Shown here: positions 1 through 4,332 of the stretch, one piece after another
Layout: each line of letters starts with the position of its first letter
Position numbering within the stretch: the first letter of the stretch is position 1
Source: Clostridiales bacterium
GTDB taxonomy: Bacteria > Bacillota > Clostridia > Peptostreptococcales > JAAYPU01
Assembly: GCA_012519645.1 (NCBI GenBank)
Contig: JAAYPU010000085.1
Coordinates: 1-6,520 of the forward strand
Reading direction: 5' to 3'
Length of the DNA: 6,520 nt
Translations under genes and position numbers: made by a program
The notes under the pieces: model-generated
The model's database searches: none
What the model saw: only the letters and a program-made list of their open reading frames with translations
Told to the model about the DNA's origin: nothing

Positions 1-60
1 AACTGAAAGATAAGGAAGAAATTTGCCAAAGGCAAATTTCAACCTTAACTCTTTTTAGTT
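1..60. repeat. Long interrupted inverted repeat, probable terminator of an upstream gene
   Basis: The core is a perfect 10-bp stem, GAAATTTGCC (18-27) with GGCAAATTTC (31-40), closed by an AAA loop. Outside a 2x2 A/A internal loop the pairing resumes with TAAGG (11-15) and CCTTA (43-47), then AAAGA (6-10) with TCTTT (50-54), then AACT (1-4) with AGTT (57-60). About 24 bp can pair in total. A T-run (52-56) follows the core, so a rho-independent terminator for a gene left of the window is the simplest reading. The outer arms reach position 1, so the repeat may continue beyond the window. A folded mobile-element end is a less likely alternative. Confidence 0.6.
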
Positions 61-79
61 TTATAGATGGAGTAAGAGC

Positions 80-607
80 ATGGCTAAAACACGTAAAATG
101 TTAAGTGACTGGAGAGCGCCGTATATCCAGTCACTGATGAAATTAATAGAGACACAGAGCAAGGCGACACTTGCAAACTGGGCAGTAGATTACTCCGAGC
201 AGGTTTTACTGCCGTTGTGGAGTAAGCACTATCCGGATGACCTGCGCCCGCAAAATGCGCTTAATGCCGCCCGCCGGTGGTTGTCGGGTGAAATAAAGCT
301 GCCTCAGGCGAAAGCGGTAATTCTCGAATGCCATGTGGCTGCGCGGGAAGCAGATGGAAATCCGGTTGCCCAAGCTGCTGCCAGAGCGATAGGTCAGAGC
401 GCATCTACCATTCACTCGGCAAGGCACTGTATCGGGCTCGCTTTTTACGGAGCGTTGGCTGTTGCATATGATGAACTGGGAACTGACTCGCCCTGGGAAC
501 AAATTGAAGTGTTTACTGCCGAAGAATGCGGCCGTATGGAAGCTGCATTGCGTGACATCTCGGTAGAGAATGAGCCAAACCCGGCGAAAATCAACTGGAA
601 ATGTTAA
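80..607 (+). CDS. Imm5-like putative immunity protein
   Basis: This 175-aa soluble protein has no signal peptide or membrane segment. It is mostly helical, with Ala-rich stretches: ALNAARRWLSG (60-70), an AKAVILECHVAAREADGNP segment (77-95), AQAAARAIGQSAST (97-110) and a following helix with His112 and His116 (IHSARHCIGLAFYGALAVAY, 111-130). The pattern of an 'ARRWL-G' helix, then 'AAREA...AQAAARAIGQ', then a His-containing helix and a small-residue helix matches my memory of proteins annotated 'putative immunity protein' or Imm5-like. The family name was given by analogy to polymorphic-toxin immunity proteins, and its biochemical role is not established as far as I know. The ATG at 80 is supported by GGAG (69-72) seven bases upstream. 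Its stop overlaps the ribosome binding site of the next gene, so the two are probably cotranscribed. No toxin gene is visible nearby. The gene is GC-richer than the cas operon (60% G/C by hand count at 241-300), suggesting a different origin. Confidence 0.66.
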   Translation: MAKTRKMLSDWRAPYIQSLMKLIETQSKATLANWAVDYSEQVLLPLWSKHYPDDLRPQNALNAARRWLSGEIKLPQAKAVILECHVAAREADGNPVAQAAARAIGQSASTIHSARHCIGLAFYGALAVAYDELGTDSPWEQIEVFTAEECGRMEAALRDISVENEPNPAKINWKC

Positions 608-611
608 GGGG
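606..611 (+). promoter_or_regulatory. Ribosome binding site deciding the start of the 61-aa gene
   Basis: AAGGGG overlaps the TAA stop (605-607) of the preceding gene and lies nine bases before the ATG at 621. It supports the 621 start over the ATG at 570. Confidence 0.6.
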
Positions 612-620
612 TATAATTTT

Positions 621-806
621 ATGAATCATTACAATGAAGAAGAATTAAAAGAAGCTATCAGATCTATAGAGTCAACAATCAGCAAGTGCGAGAAGGTACT
701 GCCAAAGTTGAAACAAGGCACTTCCCAGCACACACTCCTTGTACGAAGGATAAAAGCGTTCCAAATCGCATTGACGTTGATAAATAAGGAGTTGAGAGAT
801 GAATAG
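621..806 (+). CDS. Small helical protein of unknown function (61 aa)
   Basis: I cannot assign a function. The protein begins MNHYNEEELKEAIRSIES and is charged, with heptad-like hydrophobic spacing that predicts two amphipathic helices, roughly residues 6-32 and 38-58. They are separated by a Gly-Thr-Ser turn (KQGTSQHTLL, 31-40). The 'SKCEK...GTSQHTLL..RIKA' core reminds me of short uncharacterised Firmicutes proteins with the same turn, but I know no family name. The start at 621 is chosen over an in-frame ATG at 570 because AAGGGG (606-611) sits nine bases before it, while 570 lies inside the previous gene. That Shine-Dalgarno overlaps the stop codon of the upstream gene, implying cotranscription and coupled translation. 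A helical hairpin of this size could be a regulator, adaptor or partner of the upstream protein, but this is inference. Confidence 0.62.
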   Translation: MNHYNEEELKEAIRSIESTISKCEKVLPKLKQGTSQHTLLVRRIKAFQIALTLINKELRDE

Positions 807-813
807 ATTTGGA

Positions 814-896
814 TTTCAGGTGTCGGGTATCTGTTTTCAGGTGCGTGGTTTGTAGTTCGTAGTCCGATGATAATACGCATAAGAGTATGGAGTATA
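814..896. repeat. Degenerate 7/21-bp tandem repeats
   Basis: TTTCAGGTG occurs at 814-822 and 835-843, exactly 21 bases apart. The remaining 12 bases of the two units match at only about five positions. The heptamer pairs GTAGTTC/GTAGTCC (852-865) and GAGTATG/GAGTATA (883-896) are directly adjacent copies with one mismatch each. They are too short and degenerate to be CRISPR repeats. Confidence 0.5.
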
Positions 897-908
897 GTGT
901 GTAGAAAG

Positions 909-927
909 CCTTCCTCATTGAGGAAGG
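909..927. repeat. Perfect 19-base palindrome, possible dispersed-repeat hairpin
   Basis: CCTTCCTCA (909-917) and TGAGGAAGG (919-927) are exact reverse complements around a single T, giving an 8-bp stem with an ATT loop or 9 bp on the DNA. No T-run follows, so it is not a typical terminator. The context 'AAAGCCTTCC...GGAAGGTG' followed by 'TCA..TGA' resembles, from memory, short palindromic repeats scattered in many copies through Clostridia and Negativicutes genomes. In those the hairpin is followed by a second hairpin and a 'GACGGATGAGG'-like tail. Here the second half is eroded. A protein-binding operator is an alternative. Confidence 0.5.
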
Positions 928-973
928 TGTCATCGAAAGTGAAATACAGTTGTACTTCAACCATCGTTGTATT

Positions 974-1001
974 AATGAGTTGTAGAAACAGCTCATTTTT
1001 T
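974..1001 (+). terminator. Intrinsic terminator upstream of the cas operon
   Basis: A 10-bp stem, AATGAGTTGT (974-983) with ACAGCTCATT (988-997), contains one T-G pair and an AGAA tetraloop. The T-run 996-1001 closes it directly, the classic rho-independent layout on the + strand. It would end transcripts from the two small upstream genes and insulate the cas operon. It is followed at once by an A-tract, so CATTTTTT (994-1001) can also pair with AAAAAATG (1005-1012). Its distance from the last upstream stop (about 170 bases) is rather long. Confidence 0.72.
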
Positions 1002-1012
1002 GTAAAAAAATG

Positions 1013-1041
1013 ATTCCAAAATATAGAAAATATGTTACAAT
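1013..1041 (+). promoter_or_regulatory. Probable sigma-A promoter of the cas operon, extended -10 type
   Basis: TGTTACAAT (1033-1041) fits the extended -10 consensus TGnTATAAT with one mismatch. A recognisable -35 is weak: TTCCAA (1014-1019) matches TTGACA at three of six positions with a 16-base spacer, and weak -35 boxes are common with extended -10 elements. A/T tracts at 996-1010 lie where an UP element would be. Transcription would start near 1048, leaving a leader of about 90 bases before cas3. The site sits just after the intrinsic terminator, as expected for the first promoter of a separate operon. Confidence 0.5.
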
Positions 1042-1126
1042 AGAAAGAAAAAATCCCAATTATGTAAAAGAAACCATCTAAATAACAAAGTATTTAAAAT
1101 ACCTGAAAGACGACGGATGCTATTTT

Positions 1127-1131
1127 GGAGG
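1127..1131 (+). promoter_or_regulatory. Ribosome binding site of cas3
   Basis: GGAGG lies seven bases before the ATG at 1139, a near-ideal Firmicutes Shine-Dalgarno that fixes the cas3 start. Confidence 0.75.
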
Positions 1132-1138
1132 AAGGAAA

Positions 1139-3574
1139 ATGCCTAAGAATACTAATCGTTACATTGCACATATACGACAGTCTGATAAGTGCTGCCAATA
1201 TGTAGAAGAGCATAATGACAATGTGGCAGACCTTGCTTATGATATAGCAAAGCCGTACGGTCTTGATAATTTAGCCAGAATTGCAGGTCGACATCATGAT
1301 GACGGTAAAAATACATCTGAATTTTATCAATATATTCAAGACGCTGCTGAAGGAAAAGAAGTAGTACGAGGGTCAGTTATTCATTCAACACATGGAGCCC
1401 TTTTAATTAATGAGTTAGCTACTTCCAATTTTAACTCTAAGCTAACTGCTGAATTACTAAGAACTGTAATTTTAAGCCATCACGGTTTAAGAGATTGTCT
1501 TTCTCTACAGGGAGAAGATGTCTTTGAAGGGGCAACAGAGAATATTTCAAAATCTTTTGCAGGGGTCAAAAAAATTGTTTTTCAGCATTATGGTGAAGAT
1601 TTTATTAATCGGGAATTTGAGAATGCCTGTAAGGATACCGAGTCTATAGCAAAGAAGATTAAACAATTTTTGGAGCATGAAAATGAAGCAATAGGCACAT
1701 CTCATTTTTATTTAGCTATGTTCACTCGTTTGCTTACATCCATAGTTATTGATGCGGACCGGACTGACACAGCTTGTTTTGAAGAACAAAGTGAGCCTCC
1801 AAGTCGCAAAACACAATGTGAATTAAAAAAGATTTGGGAAACTTATCTGAATTATTATGAGAATAAACTGAGTGAATTGCCAAAAAAGAAAAAAACCTCT
1901 ATTCTCGATTCATATCGGGTTGAAATTTCAAAATATTGTGCTGAATTTGATGGAGAGAGATCAGGTATTTATCGGTTAGTGGTTCCCTGTGGTGCTGGCA
2001 AAACATTATCAGCTCTTCGTTACGCTCTACATACTGCTTATCGATATGAGAAAGAACGCATAATTTACATAGCTCCGTTTAATTCTATTTTGGAACAAAA
2101 TGCAGCAGAAATTTCTGATTATATCGGAGATAAGGATGCCGTATTAGAGCATCATTCAAACATTATTTTTGAATCTGACCAAAGTGAAAAAGAAAAAAAA
2201 TACCAGTTACTGATTGAAAACTGGGCACAATCACCGGTGATAGCTACTACTGCAGTTCAGTTTTTGGATACTCTATTTGCTGGAAAAACATCTTCTGTTC
2301 GTCGTATGCAGGCTCTAGGAAATTCAGTAATTATTATTGATGAAATACAAGCGTTGCCTATTAAACTTCTCAAATTATTTAATGGTGCTATGAATTTTTT
2401 GGCATTCTTTTGTAATGTTTCAATAGTTCTTTGTTCCGCTACTCAGCCCCTTTTGGATAAACTTAACGATTATAAGATTTTGCAACCTATCAATATAATT
2501 CCTGATGAAAATAAATATATTACTGCTTTTAAACGTGTAAAAATTGAGAACCGCATGAGAGATCGTGGATATTATTCTGAAGAAGCAGGAGATTTTATTA
2601 TCGGGCAGATAGAACAAGCACGTTCAGTTTTAGCCATTGTAAATACTAAAGCTTGCGCTCGTGATATTTACAAATATATTCAGAATAGCATTCAGGAAAA
2701 ACAATGTAAAATCTATCATCTTTCAACCAATATGTGTCCTGCTCATCGGAGTAAAGTGCTGCAAGAGATACGTGAATTATTAGATCAAAACAATTCAGAC
2801 AAAAAAGTAATTTGTATTAGCACGTCTTTGATTGAAGCGGGAGTAGATGTGTCTTTTGCAAGGGTAGTCCGCTCGTTGACTGGATTGGATAGAATTATTC
2901 AGGCAGCCGGTCGCTGTAATCGCCATTTTGAGACAGACTATGGAATAGTTTCTGTTATCAATATTCGCGATGAAAATATAGGAGGATTAAGCTATCTTAA
3001 ATATGCACAAAAAGCTACTTGCGAGCTGCTTTATAATATTGACATGTCCCCTGAAAATTATCCGGAAGGATTATTATCTAAGAGAGCTATGGACGAATAT
3101 TATGCAAGATATTTCAATCCTTTACAAAGAGATATGGCTTATCCTCTTAGAAACTATCCTGAGCATACATTATTAGATTTATTAACGACTAATCCTATTG
3201 GAAAGAATAGATTTAAAAATAATTATCCTCAAGTTGAATTGCCTATAATGAAACAAGCCTTTAAAGAGGCCGGGGAAGCGTTTGATGTGATTGAAAATGA
3301 AGCGACAGTTGATGTTTGCATTGAATATGACAATAAAGCAAAGAAATTATTAAATGAATTTAAAAATGTTTCTACAATACAAGGAAAACGACATGCTTTG
3401 AGTAAATTGCAGCCGTATATAGTCCAGATCAGAGAAAATAACTGGTTCAGAAATGAGCAGGTTAGATTTGGTCAAGTTGACGCAAAAATTTGGGTTTTAC
3501 CCAAAAATTATTATAATGACGATTATGGCGTGGATGAAACAGCAGAAGTAAAAATGGAAACTTTGATTATTTGA
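1139..3574 (+). CDS. cas3: CRISPR-associated helicase/nuclease Cas3 (type I-C, HD + DExH)
   Basis: Cas3 is the effector of type I interference. It is recruited to Cascade after R-loop formation, unwinds DNA 3'-to-5' with ATP and cuts the displaced strand with its HD domain. The 811-aa protein has an N-terminal HD nuclease (about 1-215) with His25, the His53-Asp54 pair (HHDDGK, 52-57), His82 (HSTHG), His114-His115 (SHHG) and a late Asp (DADR, 205-208). The superfamily 2 helicase follows: Walker A PCGAGKT (283-289, Lys288), motif Ia around IAPFNS (311-316), Walker B DEIQ (401-404), motif III SAT (433-435), motif V STSLIEAGVD (561-570) and motif VI QAAGRCNR (588-595). The remaining roughly 200 residues form the C-terminal region. 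Walker A has Cys284 where Thr is usual, probably a tolerated variant because Gly287-Lys288-Thr289 are intact. All catalytic motifs are present and the frame is unbroken. It is the first gene of the operon, 14 bases before cas5c. Confidence 0.96.
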   Translation: MPKNTNRYIAHIRQSDKCCQYVEEHNDNVADLAYDIAKPYGLDNLARIAGRHHDDGKNTSEFYQYIQDAAEGKEVVRGSVIHSTHGALLINELATSNFNSKLTAELLRTVILSHHGLRDCLSLQGEDVFEGATENISKSFAGVKKIVFQHYGEDFINREFENACKDTESIAKKIKQFLEHENEAIGTSHFYLAMFTRLLTSIVIDADRTDTACFEEQSEPPSRKTQCELKKIWETYLNYYENKLSELPKKKKTSILDSYRVEISKYCAEFDGERSGIYRLVVPCGAGKTLSALRYALHTAYRYEKERIIYIAPFNSILEQNAAEISDYIGDKDAVLEHHSNIIFESDQSEKEKKYQLLIENWAQSPVIATTAVQFLDTLFAGKTSSVRRMQALGNSVIIIDEIQALPIKLLKLFNGAMNFLAFFCNVSIVLCSATQPLLDKLNDYKILQPINIIPDENKYITAFKRVKIENRMRDRGYYSEEAGDFIIGQIEQARSVLAIVNTKACARDIYKYIQNSIQEKQCKIYHLSTNMCPAHRSKVLQEIRELLDQNNSDKKVICISTSLIEAGVDVSFARVVRSLTGLDRIIQAAGRCNRHFETDYGIVSVINIRDENIGGLSYLKYAQKATCELLYNIDMSPENYPEGLLSKRAMDEYYARYFNPLQRDMAYPLRNYPEHTLLDLLTTNPIGKNRFKNNYPQVELPIMKQAFKEAGEAFDVIENEATVDVCIEYDNKAKKLLNEFKNVSTIQGKRHALSKLQPYIVQIRENNWFRNEQVRFGQVDAKIWVLPKNYYNDDYGVDETAEVKMETLII

Positions 3575-3584
3575 AAGGAGGTGA
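3574..3584 (+). promoter_or_regulatory. Very strong ribosome binding site deciding the cas5c start
   Basis: AAAGGAGGTGA is an 11-base perfect complement of the anti-Shine-Dalgarno end of 16S rRNA. It begins on the last base of the cas3 stop codon, and its GGAGG core ends seven bases before the ATG at 3589. It therefore selects that ATG over the in-frame TTG at 3571, which lies upstream of the Shine-Dalgarno. Confidence 0.85.
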
Positions 3585-3588
3585 GGGT

Positions 3589-4332
3589 ATGGATGTCAAA
3601 AGAAATACGGTTGAATTTATGGTAAGAGGGGATAGAGCTCTGTTTTCTGATCCGGTTACAAGGGTTGGGGGAGAAAAAACAAGCTATTATGTTCCGACAT
3701 ATGAGGCTTTAAAAGGTATTCTGTCTTCGATCTACTGGAAACCTACGTTTATTTGGGTTATAGATGCAGTCCGTGTTATGAATATTATTCAAACCATGTC
3801 GGAAGGAATTAGAATTAAAAACTATGATGGTGGCAATGATTTATCCATCTATACTTATTTAAAAGATGTTTGTTATCAAGTCCGTGCTCACTTTGTCTGG
3901 AACCAAAACCGCACTGAATTGGTAGCCGATCGTAACGAACATAAGCATCATAATATTGCAAAACGCATGATTGAAAGAGGGGGACGTCGGGATATTTTTC
4001 TTGGAACGAGGGAATGTCAGGGTACTGTGGAACCATGCATATTTGGTGAAGGAATCGGAGCATATGACAATGTAAATGAATTAAATATGGGCTATATGTT
4101 CCATGGTTTTACATATGCCGATGAAGCAATAAGAGCACAGGGAAAAGGGCGTTTAGGTGTGCGGTTTCATCAAGTCGTCATGAAAAAAGGAATAATCCAA
4201 TTCCCCAGTCCGGAAGAGATTCCAGACCAAGACAGGCGTTTACTTCATAAAATGTCTATTAAACCTTTTAGTGTGGAAAAAGACAATTTCTCAGGGCTTG
4301 GTGAATTTAATGAGGAGGAGATCAATTTATGA
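3589..4332 (+). CDS. cas5c: Cas5c (Cas5d), pre-crRNA endoribonuclease and crRNA 5'-handle-binding subunit
   Basis: In type I-C, Cas5 replaces Cas6: it cuts pre-crRNA at the base of the repeat hairpin and stays on the 5' handle of the crRNA within Cascade. The 247-aa product has the usual family length and the RAMP/ferredoxin-like start VEFMVRGDRALFSDPVTR (8-25), followed by the conserved SYYVPTYEALKGIL (32-45). Residues aligning with the catalytic Tyr46, Lys116 and His117 of Bacillus halodurans Cas5d are visible as Tyr49 (SIYWKPTF), Lys119 and His120 (NEHKHHN), all offset by three. The family-typical RECQGTVEPC segment (141-150) and 'FGEGIGAYD' (152-160) follow. Processing activity is therefore expected to be intact. 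The start at 3589 is set by the strong ribosome binding site. The stop overlaps the cas8c start by four bases (ATGA), implying translational coupling. Confidence 0.95.
   Translation: MDVKRNTVEFMVRGDRALFSDPVTRVGGEKTSYYVPTYEALKGILSSIYWKPTFIWVIDAVRVMNIIQTMSEGIRIKNYDGGNDLSIYTYLKDVCYQVRAHFVWNQNRTELVADRNEHKHHNIAKRMIERGGRRDIFLGTRECQGTVEPCIFGEGIGAYDNVNELNMGYMFHGFTYADEAIRAQGKGRLGVRFHQVVMKKGIIQFPSPEEIPDQDRRLLHKMSIKPFSVEKDNFSGLGEFNEEEINL
4313..4318 (+). promoter_or_regulatory. Ribosome binding site of cas8c
   Basis: AGGAGG lies inside the end of cas5c, ten bases before the ATG at 4329. It supports the start that overlaps the cas5c stop. Confidence 0.7.

Larger units (their letters stand above)
807..973. 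other. Gene-free spacer with degenerate short tandem repeats
   Basis: No supported gene is present here. Three tandem duplications are visible. Two 21-bp units share the start TTTCAGGTG (814-834 and 835-855) and diverge afterwards. GTAGTTC/GTAGTCC form a 7-bp pair at 852-865, and GAGTATG/GAGTATA another at 883-896. Unit lengths of 7 and 21 suggest remnants of a heptanucleotide-based tandem repeat. A perfect palindrome (909-927) follows. Short open stretches exist on both strands but lack start signals or recognisable protein character. Confidence 0.55.

Noticed and set aside
206..502. 98-aa minus-strand frame inside the Imm5-like gene
   Set aside because: It is antisense to a coherent coding sequence, has arginine- and serine-rich low-quality composition, and shows no family resemblance.
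570..620. ATG at 570 as the start of the 61-aa gene, giving 78 aa
   Set aside because: It lies inside the preceding gene without a clear Shine-Dalgarno, while the ATG at 621 has AAGGGG nine bases upstream and starts the plausible helical protein.
799..855. An 18-codon frame with a good Shine-Dalgarno (AAGGAG, 786-791) overlapping the stop of the 61-aa gene
   Set aside because: The peptide merely translates the two degenerate 21-bp repeat units, with FQV appearing twice. It is too short and repetitive to support as a gene.
905..982. Open stretch before the terminator that reads like a protein tail (KAFLIEEGVIES...)
   Set aside because: A stop sits immediately upstream, there is no start codon or ribosome binding site, and part of it is the 19-base palindrome. 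A worn coding remnant cannot be excluded, but nothing supports it.
629..1059. Two overlapping open frames on the minus strand across the 61-aa gene and the gap
   Set aside because: They run antisense to a better-supported gene and through the terminator and repeats. They have no convincing ribosome binding sites or recognisable protein features.
1095..1100. TAAAAT as an alternative -10 element for cas3
   Set aside because: The region 17 bases upstream (AACCAT) bears no resemblance to a -35 and there is no TG extension, so the TGTTACAAT site is better.
807..1138. CRISPR array or leader in the gap before cas3
   Set aside because: No direct repeat of about 30 bases recurs at regular spacing. 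The repeats seen are 7-21 bases and degenerate. In I-C loci the array normally follows cas2.
3571..3588. TTG at 3571 as an upstream start for cas5c, adding six residues (MKGGEG)
   Set aside because: It lies before the strong Shine-Dalgarno, and the extra residues are simply the translation of that site. The ATG at 3589 has ideal spacing and starts the conserved protein.
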